From: Bartonella sp. A05
Lineage (GTDB): Bacteria > Pseudomonadota > Alphaproteobacteria > Rhizobiales > Rhizobiaceae
Assembly (NCBI RefSeq): GCF_026930145.1
Contig: NZ_JANHOJ010000007.1
Span: 1-38,322 of the forward strand
DNA: 38,322 nt
Direction: 5' to 3'
Positions 8,881-17,705 of this stretch are shown one piece after another; positions within the stretch are counted from its first letter, which is position 1, and the number at the start of each line of letters is the position of its first letter. The translations under genes and the position numbers were made by a program. The notes under the pieces were generated by a model. That model was given only the letters and a program-made list of their open reading frames with translations, did not search any database and was not told the DNA's origin.

Positions 8881-9317
8881 ATATAGGTTTTACTGGCAGC
8901 TTTATTGTAGTTGCTTGCTTCATTGCAGACTTAGCTTTTCTTAGTTTATCTGATGCAAAACTACAATGAATAGGTGGGAAGATTGATGTCAATGTTACGT
9001 TTCACAGAGATCTAATTTATCAAAACAAATTTATATAAGTCAGTTTTTTGGGTGGATTACGCTATTGCTTTTATGAAACTTTTTAATGGTTACAAATAAA
9101 GGCGCAAATCTATATTGATGATTTTGTTTCATTACGGAGCTATTTTTCTAATTCAATCTTTACATATAGCACATAATGTATTACTCAATAAGTATATAAT
9201 TGAATTTAAATTAAGATATTGATTCATTTATGTGTTTATTCTTTTGGAATATTTGTTTAGTATTTCTACGGATTAATTATTTTCGATCGGGGGTGGGAGA
9301 AAGCTTACGACGGAATT
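8881..9317. other. 5' flank of the intact autotransporter
   Basis: No intact gene. The first half may hold further autotransporter debris, such as GGKIDVNVTFHRDLIYQ around 8970-9030, which is unconfirmed. The last 130 bases are very AT-rich and should contain the promoter of the gene starting at 9318. Confidence 0.4.
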
Positions 9318-12300
9318 ATGATCAGAATTGTGAAAAAACATGTGTATTTATGTGCTATTACAACCACTATTTTTTCTTTTTTACAAAATATAGAGGCTTA
9401 TGCCCAAGCTGTTGATAATACTGTAACTGGCAGCAGTGTGAGAACTGGAGTTGTGCAGGGTGGAGCCAATGCGCAAACAGAGATCAAAGTAAAAGCTGGT
9501 AGTAGGTCAGAAATCAATGTCACTCCGGGAACTAGAGACAATGTGGCAGTTGCTGGCAATGTAGCAGCTATGGTCAAGGAGAAAAAACTTAATGCTAATA
9601 TGTCTGAGTGTGATGCAAATACATCAGTTTATCAATGTAGTACTGGTAAGACACACACAATTACAGGGAAAACTTATCGGTTAGAAGAGCATAAAGCTGT
9701 CACTGGTTCCAGTTCTACCTCTGGTATTTCTGCGAAAGGAGCTGAGGAAGGGAAAGTGGCCATAACAGTGGGAAAGCCAGGTACAGTTGTTCATGTAATG
9801 AATGTGGATATTATTGGCGTTTCTGATTTAAACTCTGAAGATACTGTATCCATTTCAGGTGTATCTGTTTCAAATAGCGGAAAAGTTATTTTAAGTGATT
9901 CAACTATTAAGGGTGTGAAAGAGGGTATTAATGTTAGGGGTGGGACACTCGAGATGAGCGGTGGCTCGATTGAATCTAAGATGGGTGTTATCGCAATGGG
10001 GCAGAAGGGAGAAATAGCGAGACAGAATGGAGGGAGATCGAGACAAAGAATAGAAAAAGCGTCTGCTATTTTAACCGATACAAAAGTTAAGATAGGTGGT
10101 GGGGGCATAGGTCTGTCTAGTTTTTCTAATGCAAAAATTAAGATGACAGGTGGAGTCATTGATGCGGTAGATGCTCGTGCGCTTTATGTAAATAAGCAAG
10201 GAAGTATCACTTTGAATGATGTGACTATTACATCAAAGCGAGAAGATGGGGTAGGAAAAGGAGATATCGCAGTTTTAGATATACGCCCAAATAGTGATCT
10301 TAATCTGAAGAATGTTAATGTTAAAGCTACAGATGTCCATGGTTTGAGGATCAGAAATTCATCAAATGATCCTTTTGATCAACAACAGTTTGATGGCAAT
10401 GATAATGAGAACGTATTTGCAGCAGATGTTAAAATTGAAAGCTCATCTGTTGCGGTGAAGGGTCATACATCTTACGGTCTGTATTTTGGTGTTTCGGAAC
10501 AAGAAAAGACTGAACGTCGAAATGTCAGACGTCAAAAACGAGCAGGTGAGAATGATTTTTTACTTGGGTTACTTCAGTTGAAGCAAACAACTGTTGCGGC
10601 TCCAGATAATATAGCTATTTACAGTGCTAGTGATTATGGTTCTATTAGCTTGTCGGAAGGTTCAGATATCTCCGGTGATTTATTGTTGAAGGCTGATAAT
10701 AATTCTATGGTTTTAGTTTTGTCTGATGCTTCTTCACTAAAAGGGGGTACGCGCATTGATGAAAGAGGAGCGGCTCATTTTTATTTGTTTAATGATTCCA
10801 AATGGACTTTAATGGCAAGAAAGCTAACAAATTCGCAGGACGCAGTTTCCGATCCTGTGGATTTGTATACATCTTCTATTTCAGAGGTAATTCTGAGTGA
10901 TAGTCGTATTGTATTTGCAAGGCCTACATCCGGGCATTATCAAACACTCAATATTGGAAATCGGTTGGGATATTCTAGAGAGGATATGGATGTTGTTGGT
11001 GATGGCGAAAATGGTAATGACGTTGTTTATAGTGCGCAGAACAATGCACAGATTTATCTCAACACATATATAAGTGGTCGTGATTCATCTGTCGATTCGC
11101 AGACTGATCGCCTCTTAATCTATGGGGATATCTCTGGGAAAACAGCGATTCACATATCATCTGTCCAGGAAAATGCAATTGGGAAAACGCGCAAAGACAG
11201 AAGTCATCAAGGGATTTCAATTATTCAGGTTTTTGGAAAAGCGCAGTCAGATTCTTTTAAGTTGGATAGTGATTATATTACGTTGAGTGGTTTGCCTTAT
11301 CAATATAAGCTTTATGCCTATGGCCCCAATTCTCCTTTGGGTGAAGCTGATGCTTCTAATAAATTGATCGAGAGCAATGGAGACTTTTGGGATTTCCGCC
11401 TTGAAAGTAAATATACCGGATCAACGGATTCTGGTCTTATCTCTAATCGAGATGTAAGAACTGTTGTACCACAAGTTCCAACTTATCTTCTTTCGCCAAA
11501 TGCTTTATTCCATTCTGGTTTGATAGATATAAGTAATCAAAATAAGCGATTGGAGGCTATGCGCACTTTTTCTGATTGGCTTTTGAAAAGCGATGAAAAC
11601 CCAGCTTTTTTGGTGCGGGGTTACAGTGGTAGTTACGATTATGCTTCAAATCTGTCTGCATTTGAATATGGTTATGGAGCTGATCTTGGTTATAATGCTA
11701 TAGAATCCGGTGTTTTATTGTATACAAAGGAGCGTAGATTTGGGAGCACATCCTTTGGTGTTATGGGAACTTATGGCAAATTATCTCTCCAACCTCAAAA
11801 TGTTGAAAATAGTCAAAAAAGTACTTTTGATAAATGGTCAATAACAACTTATGCTAGTGTAAAGCATGGCAATGGTTTTTATGGGGATGGGCTTTTATCT
11901 TATGGTCTGTTTAAGGGAGATATATCGACTCTTTCACGGGGAAAAACGGCAAGTTTAAAGAGCAACCCAATAAGTGCTTCATTGACTGTTGGTCGGGCTT
12001 TTATGATGGGATTTGAAGGTTTTGTTTTAGATCCACAGATGCAGCTTGTTTATCAACGTCTTCTCTTTGATAAGACCAACGATGTTGATGGTTTTGATGT
12101 TGAGATTGGCTCTCCTGATCAATGGATTACGCGTGTTGGTGGGAGTTTGACACGGTCTCTTGCAGAAGCGGAAAAAGAAAGAGTTGTTTCTTTCTACAGT
12201 AAACTTTATTTTACGCACAGTTTTGCAGGTAAGCAGTTTGTGCATTTGAAAGATGCATTCGAATTAGGTGCGTTGGGCTCTTTCCTAGAAGCTGGGTTAG

Positions 12301-12422
12301 GTTTTAATGCTCAATTATCTAAAAAGATTGTGTTTCATGGTGATATGACTTATCAGCACAAGCTTACAAAAGCCGGATTTTCTGGAACTAGTTTTTCTGG
12401 TGGACTGCGTTATCGCTTTTAA
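9318..12422 (+). CDS. Type V autotransporter, pertactin-like passenger
   Basis: An intact 1034-residue autotransporter that exports its own passenger across the outer membrane. Start ATG 9318 follows ACGGA. Signal peptide 1-31 ends AYAQA. Two cysteines near residues 98 and 107 precede a long beta-helical passenger (about 110-690) made of repeats such as SGGSIES, LNDVTIT and LKNVNVKATDVHG, with a pertactin-like C-terminal section (YLNTYIS, DRLLIYGDISG). A linker helix near 730-750 leads into a beta-barrel of about 280 residues ending in RYRF, the terminal aromatic expected of outer-membrane barrels. A basic cluster, RRNVRRQKR, sits near residue 400 in a low-complexity loop. Its role is probably adhesion or host interaction, by family. 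It is flanked by decayed relatives on both sides and followed by a strong terminator. Confidence 0.93.
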   Translation: MIRIVKKHVYLCAITTTIFSFLQNIEAYAQAVDNTVTGSSVRTGVVQGGANAQTEIKVKAGSRSEINVTPGTRDNVAVAGNVAAMVKEKKLNANMSECDANTSVYQCSTGKTHTITGKTYRLEEHKAVTGSSSTSGISAKGAEEGKVAITVGKPGTVVHVMNVDIIGVSDLNSEDTVSISGVSVSNSGKVILSDSTIKGVKEGINVRGGTLEMSGGSIESKMGVIAMGQKGEIARQNGGRSRQRIEKASAILTDTKVKIGGGGIGLSSFSNAKIKMTGGVIDAVDARALYVNKQGSITLNDVTITSKREDGVGKGDIAVLDIRPNSDLNLKNVNVKATDVHGLRIRNSSNDPFDQQQFDGNDNENVFAADVKIESSSVAVKGHTSYGLYFGVSEQEKTERRNVRRQKRAGENDFLLGLLQLKQTTVAAPDNIAIYSASDYGSISLSEGSDISGDLLLKADNNSMVLVLSDASSLKGGTRIDERGAAHFYLFNDSKWTLMARKLTNSQDAVSDPVDLYTSSISEVILSDSRIVFARPTSGHYQTLNIGNRLGYSREDMDVVGDGENGNDVVYSAQNNAQIYLNTYISGRDSSVDSQTDRLLIYGDISGKTAIHISSVQENAIGKTRKDRSHQGISIIQVFGKAQSDSFKLDSDYITLSGLPYQYKLYAYGPNSPLGEADASNKLIESNGDFWDFRLESKYTGSTDSGLISNRDVRTVVPQVPTYLLSPNALFHSGLIDISNQNKRLEAMRTFSDWLLKSDENPAFLVRGYSGSYDYASNLSAFEYGYGADLGYNAIESGVLLYTKERRFGSTSFGVMGTYGKLSLQPQNVENSQKSTFDKWSITTYASVKHGNGFYGDGLLSYGLFKGDISTLSRGKTASLKSNPISASLTVGRAFMMGFEGFVLDPQMQLVYQRLLFDKTNDVDGFDVEIGSPDQWITRVGGSLTRSLAEAEKERVVSFYSKLYFTHSFAGKQFVHLKDAFELGALGSFLEAGLGFNAQLSKKIVFHGDMTYQHKLTKAGFSGTSFSGGLRYRF

Positions 12423-12458
12423 CTCTTATTTCACTTTTGTTTTGTTGAAACCTTTATA

Positions 12459-12486
12459 AAAGTCACAAATATAAATTTGTGACTTT
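12459..12486 (+). terminator. Rho-independent terminator of the autotransporter
   Basis: AAAGTCACAAAT and ATTTGTGACTTT form a perfect 12-bp stem with loop ATAA, followed by ATTTTA. It begins 37 bases after the stop. Its 3' arm merges into a 26-base copy of the barrel-coding sequence. Confidence 0.8.
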
Positions 12487-12507
12487 ATTTTACGCACAGT
12501 TTTGCAG
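12482..12507 (+). repeat. 26-bp exact repeat of barrel-coding DNA
   Basis: The 26 bases here are identical to 12203-12228 inside the intact autotransporter (coding for LYFTHSFA). The two copies are 279 bases apart in the same orientation. This copy is outside any gene and overlaps the terminator's 3' arm by five bases. Confidence 0.85.
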
Positions 12508-12670
12508 AGAGTAGGGAAAGTATTAGTCGAACTATATTAAATTGAATTATAAGCAAATAGATTAATTATATTTTGTGTTTATGACTTTTTATAAACTTAA
12601 AGAGTAAGCTGTTGAACATTGCATTGGTCCACGGTAAAACTGTTATGATATGATGTTGTTTTGATTAGCC

Positions 12671-13026
12671 GGTTTGGTTTATTGATCAACATTTTCTCTT
12701 TGATTCGGTTGGTGATTTTATACTGGTCTTGATATTGAGATTTTTGCAATTATGATCGAAGAATTATGCGATTTTGTAATTCATTTACTGTTAAAAGGCA
12801 CGGATTATTTTCTTCTATGGTAAGCTCCATCTTACACGTAGTTTTTAAGGTAAACAGTTTGTGCATTTTAAAGATGTATTCTAGTTGGGTGGGTTCGGTT
12901 TTCCCCTAGATGCTAGAGGTTAGGTTTTAATGCACGATTGTCTTCCAATGTTGCGTTTTGTGATAATCTCACCAAAGCTGGATTTTCTGAACGCGTTTTT
13001 TTGATGGGCTGCGCTATCATTTTTAA
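12671..13026 (+). pseudogene. Decayed autotransporter beta-barrel 3' end
   Basis: The stretch is collinear with 12050-12422 of the intact gene. It begins with TTTATTGATCAACATTTTCT against TTTATCAACGTCTTCT, continues with GGTAAACAGTTTGTGCATTT against GGTAAGCAGTTTGTGCATTT and ACCAAAGCTGGATTTTCTGA against ACAAAAGCCGGATTTTCTGG, and ends GCTATCATTTTTAA against GTTATCGCTTTTAA. Several stops and indels break every frame. It is the last 120 or so codons of a former tandem autotransporter gene. The 160 bases between it and the 26-bp repeat show nothing I recognise. Confidence 0.85.
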
Positions 13027-13055
13027 TTGCGATGGTTATTGTGAACGCGAATTTT

Positions 13056-14027
13056 TTAATCAGTGATGTTTATAATACCACATTGACCGTTTTCGCTACC
13101 AAAAGCTAGATTGTGTCCTGTGTGATCCCAACTGAGCGCTGAAATGGCGTTTCCGTCGCCAGTTTTAAGCAGTACTTCTTTGCCATCATTAAAGCGCGCA
13201 CATAGGATTATTCCATCATTAAAACCAATTGCTACGATTTCTTCTTTTGGATGGCAAGCAACGGTGCTGACAAGAGCATTTTCTCGTGTCCCAAGTTCTA
13301 ACGGAGTTTTACCCATGGGGCCATCTTTTGTATAAAATGGCCAAACAATTGCTGCTGATGCACCTGATGTCGCTAACCATTTTCCTTTTGTGCTCCAAGA
13401 CCAGCTTTTAACTTTGCTGGGATAGCCACTCATTCGTAAATGTTGATGATCTGCAAGGCGCCAACCATGTAAGGCATTCTCTTGCATAGTGGAAATGACA
13501 TAGCGATTGTCTGGTGAGAAAATAACATCAAAATGAGCCCCTTTCCATACCAATGTAGTTGGAGTTGTCTGTGCTGATAACCAATGAAGAGTGACACCGT
13601 TATAATGGGCAACAGCAAGGCGCAAACCCTTTGGGGCAAAGGCAAGCCCTTCCACACTGCGCTCATGAACTATCGTTTGCAGGCCGTTTCCAATATTCAC
13701 TGATGTTAGACGTGAGGAGGCAAAAGCAAAAACATTTCTGGGACCAAAAGAAACACTACTGATCCATTTACGTTCTTGTATGCCCAATATTTCTATATGT
13801 CCATCTGATGTTGTTTGACATACTTTTCCATCTTCTCCACCTGTGATAATTGCTGTATGATCATAGGCAAAATGGCTTGAAATTGTTCCTTTATGCACTT
13901 CAATAATTTGTGGTTTAGGAGTTAGAAAAGCAATCAAACCTTCTGCTGAAACAAATGCTGGCTTATTGTCGATAAAACCACAGGAAAGGCAATAACTTTG
14001 GAGGTTATAAGAGGTAATGCTTGGCAT
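13056..14027 (-). CDS. WD40-like beta-propeller protein
   Basis: A 323-residue protein with degenerate WD40 repeats. Repeating units of about 40 residues show the GH/D...W or F pattern, for example FGPRNVFAFASSRLTSVNI, FSPDNRYVISTMQENALHGW, WSTKGKWLATSGASAAIVW and WDHTGHNLAFGSENGQCGI. There is no signal peptide, so it is cytoplasmic, and it is probably a scaffold. Start ATG 14027 lies 10 bases after the stop of the CobW-type GTPase gene, with only a weak ribosome binding site; a longer frame from 14156 overlaps that gene deeply and is unlikely. WD40 proteins next to CobW GTPases are common in Rhizobiales, but the function is not established. Confidence 0.85.
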   Translation of the reverse strand: MPSITSYNLQSYCLSCGFIDNKPAFVSAEGLIAFLTPKPQIIEVHKGTISSHFAYDHTAIITGGEDGKVCQTTSDGHIEILGIQERKWISSVSFGPRNVFAFASSRLTSVNIGNGLQTIVHERSVEGLAFAPKGLRLAVAHYNGVTLHWLSAQTTPTTLVWKGAHFDVIFSPDNRYVISTMQENALHGWRLADHQHLRMSGYPSKVKSWSWSTKGKWLATSGASAAIVWPFYTKDGPMGKTPLELGTRENALVSTVACHPKEEIVAIGFNDGIILCARFNDGKEVLLKTGDGNAISALSWDHTGHNLAFGSENGQCGIINITD

Positions 14028-14037
14028 GGTGATACGC

Positions 14038-15078
14038 TTATGCACAGTTTTCAAAGTCAGTTTTAAGCTGTTCAGCATCAAGTGTACGGCCAATAAAGAC
14101 AAGTCGGCTTTCACGCTTTTCATCTTTGTGCCATGGACGTTGGTGCTGTCCTTCAAGAATCATATGTATGCCTTGAAGGACATAACGATCATCGTCTCCT
14201 TGAAATGCGATAATACCCTTTAAACGCAAAATATGAGGTCCTTGTTGCTGAGTCACTTGTTGAATCCATGAAAAAAACTTTTCTGGTTTAAGGGCACCTG
14301 TTTTTAGGCTTATTGAGGTTATTGTCACGTCATGAATGGTAGATGCATGATGGTGTCCGTAGCTGTGTTCGTGGTCATGATCACAATCGGAACCACATAT
14401 ATGGTCTGGCTGCTGATGGTCTAGAAAATGAGGATCGTTTTCTAAAACGCGTTGTAGGTCAAAAGAAGCGCGATCAAGCAATTTATCAAGAGAGATGTTT
14501 GCACGCTTTGTTTCATACAGCATAGCTCCAGGATTAATGGTGCGAATGAGTGATTTGACATGCGTCTGTTCTTCTGGACTAATAAGATCAATTTTATTTA
14601 ACAAAACAATATCAGAGAAGGCAATTTGATCTTCTGCTTCACGGCTCTCTTTCAGTTGAAGTGGAAAATGCTTTGCATCAACCACTGCAATGATGCTGTC
14701 CAGTGTGGTTTTTTCACGGACAGAATCGTCCATAAAGAAAGTTTGCGCAACTGGAACAGGATCAGCAAGCCCTGTTGTTTCTATAATGATAGCATCAAAC
14801 CGGTGAGAACGCTGCATCAAGCTTTCCAAAACGCGAATAAGGTCACCGCGTACGGTACAGCAAATACAGCCATTGTTCATTTCATAAATTTCTTCATCCG
14901 ATTCAATGATAAGATCATTATCAATGCCAATCTCGCCGAATTCATTCACAATGACTGCATAACGTTTTCCATGGTTTTCGCTTAAAATACGGTTCAGAAG
15001 AGTGGTTTTCCCTGATCCAAGATAGCCTGTTAGAACTGTAACAGGAATTTTTTTGGACGTATTCTGCATCTTTTCCAT
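14038..15078 (-). CDS. CobW/COG0523-family GTPase metallochaperone
   Basis: A 346-residue G3E GTPase. Walker A is GYLGSGKTT (18-26), the metal-binding motif is CICC (71-74), switch/Walker B is ETTGLADP (100-107), the base-recognition motif is NKID (161-164), and there is a C-terminal CobW_C domain. Between them (226-249) lies a Cys/His/Asp-rich tail with CGSDCDHDHEHSYGHHH, typical of zinc-handling members such as YjiA and ZigA. The family couples GTP hydrolysis to metal transfer to client enzymes. ATG 15078 has AAAGGTG seven bases upstream. It sits between a metalloenzyme-family gene (11-base gap) and a WD40 gene (10-base gap), which suggests a shared job. The link to zinc rather than cobalt is inference. 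Confidence 0.92.
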   Translation of the reverse strand: MEKMQNTSKKIPVTVLTGYLGSGKTTLLNRILSENHGKRYAVIVNEFGEIGIDNDLIIESDEEIYEMNNGCICCTVRGDLIRVLESLMQRSHRFDAIIIETTGLADPVPVAQTFFMDDSVREKTTLDSIIAVVDAKHFPLQLKESREAEDQIAFSDIVLLNKIDLISPEEQTHVKSLIRTINPGAMLYETKRANISLDKLLDRASFDLQRVLENDPHFLDHQQPDHICGSDCDHDHEHSYGHHHASTIHDVTITSISLKTGALKPEKFFSWIQQVTQQQGPHILRLKGIIAFQGDDDRYVLQGIHMILEGQHQRPWHKDEKRESRLVFIGRTLDAEQLKTDFENCA

Positions 15079-15089
15079 GGTTGCACCTT

Positions 15090-15833
15090 TTACTGTAACG
15101 TGTTTATTTTGAATTTCTTGATATCATCAAGTAAATTACGCAGCCCACAAAGAACATGGGAAAAAATTGCTTCACCTGCTTGGGGTGTTGCTTTGCTTGC
15201 ATTCCCTGCTACTCCTCGAACATTAAGATCACGCATTATCCACCCAAAGGCATGAGGTCCATAAGCGCGTAAATACTGATAATTGGCGATCATATCAGCT
15301 TGTTTATTATAAAAATTTTCTGCTTTTTCCATATGCACTTTTTCTGGAGCTAAATAAAGCATTAAGGAGGTTTCAATGAAGCCTCCATGGATATCAAGAT
15401 GGTGTTGAGATGGCTCCATTAAGCCTTCTGGGAGACCAAAACGACTCCAGCTTGTTGCTACTGCAAGTATTGAAAAACGTCTTCTTAATTCGGTAACAAC
15501 AATGTTTATTAAAGACGAATTTCCTCCATGGGCGTTGAGAAGCAGAAAACGTTTAATACCTTTACGGTAGCATTCTTCACCAATATTGATCCAGCGTTCT
15601 ATAGCGTCAGAAAAGGTCAGCGTTTGTGTGCCCGGAGCATCCATATGTTCTATCGAATATCCAATTTTTTCAACTGGTAGAAGTGAGATCTGAAACTGCT
15701 TTTTTGTTTGTAAGGTAAGCGCTTTTGCAAAAGCTTCAGCAATTATCCAGTCGGTTTCAAGAGGGAGATGGTTTCCGTGATATTCGTGTGCGCCTAAAGG
15801 CAAAATAGCAAGAGAAGGTGTGTCGGATATCAT
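15090..15833 (-). CDS. Creatininase-family metal-dependent amidohydrolase
   Basis: A 247-residue protein of the creatininase / MftE / FAPy-deformylase superfamily. Metal-site motifs are LPLGAHEYHGNHLPLETD (11-28: E17, H19, D28), NAHGGN, and HGGFIETS with its metal-binding Glu. The family binds zinc or manganese and cleaves cyclic or linear amides; the substrate here is unknown. From ATG 15833 the protein starts directly at the first core strand, about 15-20 residues shorter than usual. The frame stays open upstream for at least 35 codons without a start, and there is no clear ribosome binding site, so the start is uncertain or the N-terminus is trimmed. It is the first gene of the operon with the CobW GTPase and WD40 protein. 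Confidence 0.82.
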   Translation of the reverse strand: MISDTPSLAILPLGAHEYHGNHLPLETDWIIAEAFAKALTLQTKKQFQISLLPVEKIGYSIEHMDAPGTQTLTFSDAIERWINIGEECYRKGIKRFLLLNAHGGNSSLINIVVTELRRRFSILAVATSWSRFGLPEGLMEPSQHHLDIHGGFIETSLMLYLAPEKVHMEKAENFYNKQADMIANYQYLRAYGPHAFGWIMRDLNVRGVAGNASKATPQAGEAIFSHVLCGLRNLLDDIKKFKINTLQ

Positions 15834-16388
15834 AAATTCATTGCCAAAAAAGAGAATTGAATAAATGTAGTAGAATGATCCAATATGATAGAGTATTTTT
15901 TTCCAACTGTAATCTATATATGAACAAAACGCAAATACACGCGAATAAAAGCACTTTTGTATAAAAATATATATGCAAGAAAATTGGAGCTTTTTTGCAA
16001 ACAGTGGAAATCAGGAATAACAACACTTCGTTTTTCGCATTATTGGTGCTGATGGTCAATAATCTGTTCAATCTAAGGATATTGCTATTGTCACAAAGCG
16101 TATTAATAAACAATCCATCATAGTTTATACGCGTTGAAATATGAGTACGGTTGTATATGGGTAGGCTATTTAAAGAGATATGCAATTTTTTTTGTATGAG
16201 ATAAGAATGCTACTGTAAAATCTTCAATATTTTCTGCATCGTTAAATTTGATAATTTTTGACGACAGTTTATGCAAGTTTTGTTTTGAATGGGTGGATAT
16301 AAGCGTATTTATGTCTCATTGATAAAGTGCATAAGTTGAGGCATTTAGGTATAAGCAATATAAGATTTATTAAACTATAGCACGGCAT
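15834..16388. other. Gene-free stretch
   Basis: A 115-codon minus-strand frame (15838-16185) exists but is rich in Leu, Ile, Phe, Tyr and Cys from AT-rich DNA, has no ribosome binding site and resembles nothing I know, so I do not call it. A plus-strand stretch around 16040-16130 looks coding-like (IIGADGQ, then SVQSKDIAIVTKRINKQS) but has stops. The promoter of the creatininase operon should be near 15850-15950. Confidence 0.45.
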
Positions 16389-17705
16389 TTAATTATTAAG
16401 CAAAAGATCCTGTTTTGTGCGAAGGCGCGCAATCCACTGATCTTCACGAATAGCGGTATTGTGCATTGTGATGAGTTCATTCTTTTTAATTTCAGCAGTA
16501 ACTGTTGCTTTTTCTAGAAGACCACAAGGAATGGCTTGGCAAGCGCGCGCTTCTGCAACACTCATTGTCCATGCACGATAGCTGTAAAGGCCTATAAAAT
16601 CCAATTGATCGCCTGGATATAAATCTTTTTTTGCAACAGCGCAGACTTCTGCTACTGGGCGATTAAGCGGTATCATATCTGGTTGGCCGTAAAGCATGAC
16701 ACGTGCGCAGGTAAGCGGAACTTCCATTGCGGTTAAATGGTATGGGCGATGAAAGGTGAAATAAGGGCCTTGACCGATTTTTAAATCTTCCATACGTTCG
16801 CGTAGACGTGGATGCGCTATTTCTGCAATTACGAAAACACCCGGAGAAATTCCTTGACCGATTGAATAATCTACGACACCATATCTGTTTAAAATTCCAC
16901 CATCCTGTTTTGGAATAAGTACCTTGTTTAAGTCTTCGAGCGCAGTTTGTGGTCCATGCATTCCTGGGCAGTCAGGTAGGAGTCCAGTTGCATTGGCAAT
17001 CGCTGCCATTTCAACCATTGTCTTGGAGCCATCAATAAATTCAACTAGCATGCGTACATTCATATTACGTCGTAATGCTTCTTCTTTATAAGCATCGGGT
17101 GTGGCATCAAAAATAAGAGGATTGTTTTTGCCTTTACCAGCTGCAACAATCTTATGTCCAAGTGCTGAAACAAACTCGATGAGTTCCATACAAGAAGAGG
17201 GTTCATCACCAGCACCAAGCGTATAAATGAGATCGCGTTTATCTGCTTCATGTTTTAAATAAGCGCCGATTGTAGTATCAGCTTCAACATTCATCATAAC
17301 AAGATGCTTGTTATTCTCGAGCGCTTTGAAACCAATTTCTGCACCAGCTTCAGGATATCCTGTCGCATCAACTACAATGTCAATCTGTTCGTTGAACAGA
17401 ACAAGGTCTAGATCATCTGTGGCGGCAATCAAGCCTTTTTCAATGGCTTGTGTCAAGGCGGTTGCATTTTCGACTTCACATGCATGGCCTTCTTCACCGT
17501 GAGCGAGTGCAGCAGCATCCAAAACCCGTGACGGTGTTCGGGTAGCAACGGCTGCAACTGTTATACCATCTATATGTGCAACACTTGACAGTAAATCTGT
17601 TCCCATTTCACCACAACCGATAAGCCCAATACGAATAGGTGGATGGTTTTCTGCACGCCGTTTTAAATCACGGGCTAAACCTGTCAGGCTGACATTGCTT
17701 GCCAT
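16389..17705 (-). CDS. NAD(P)-dependent oxidoreductase with C-terminal SAF domain
   Basis: A 438-residue protein. The N-terminus holds a Rossmann fold (IRIGLIGCGEMG, G30-x-G32-x-x-G35) followed by homoserine-dehydrogenase-like segments: DIVVDATGYPEAGAEIG, VMMNVEADTTIG and TLGAGDEPSS. Residues about 340-410 (LNRPVAEVCAVAKKDLYPGDQLD) form a SAF domain, which often leads such proteins to be labelled FlgA-like. The family is widespread in Rhizobiales and is linked to sugar or sugar-acid metabolism, but the substrate is not known here. ATG 17705 has GGGA about nine bases upstream, and a 7-bp hairpin lies 20 bases before the start. It appears to be transcribed alone. Confidence 0.8.
   Translation of the reverse strand: MASNVSLTGLARDLKRRAENHPPIRIGLIGCGEMGTDLLSSVAHIDGITVAAVATRTPSRVLDAAALAHGEEGHACEVENATALTQAIEKGLIAATDDLDLVLFNEQIDIVVDATGYPEAGAEIGFKALENNKHLVMMNVEADTTIGAYLKHEADKRDLIYTLGAGDEPSSCMELIEFVSALGHKIVAAGKGKNNPLIFDATPDAYKEEALRRNMNVRMLVEFIDGSKTMVEMAAIANATGLLPDCPGMHGPQTALEDLNKVLIPKQDGGILNRYGVVDYSIGQGISPGVFVIAEIAHPRLRERMEDLKIGQGPYFTFHRPYHLTAMEVPLTCARVMLYGQPDMIPLNRPVAEVCAVAKKDLYPGDQLDFIGLYSYRAWTMSVAEARACQAIPCGLLEKATVTAEIKKNELITMHNTAIREDQWIARLRTKQDLLLNN

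Noticed and set aside
15838-16185. 115-codon minus-strand frame before the creatininase gene
   Set aside because: Low-complexity AT-driven composition, no ribosome binding site, no family resemblance.
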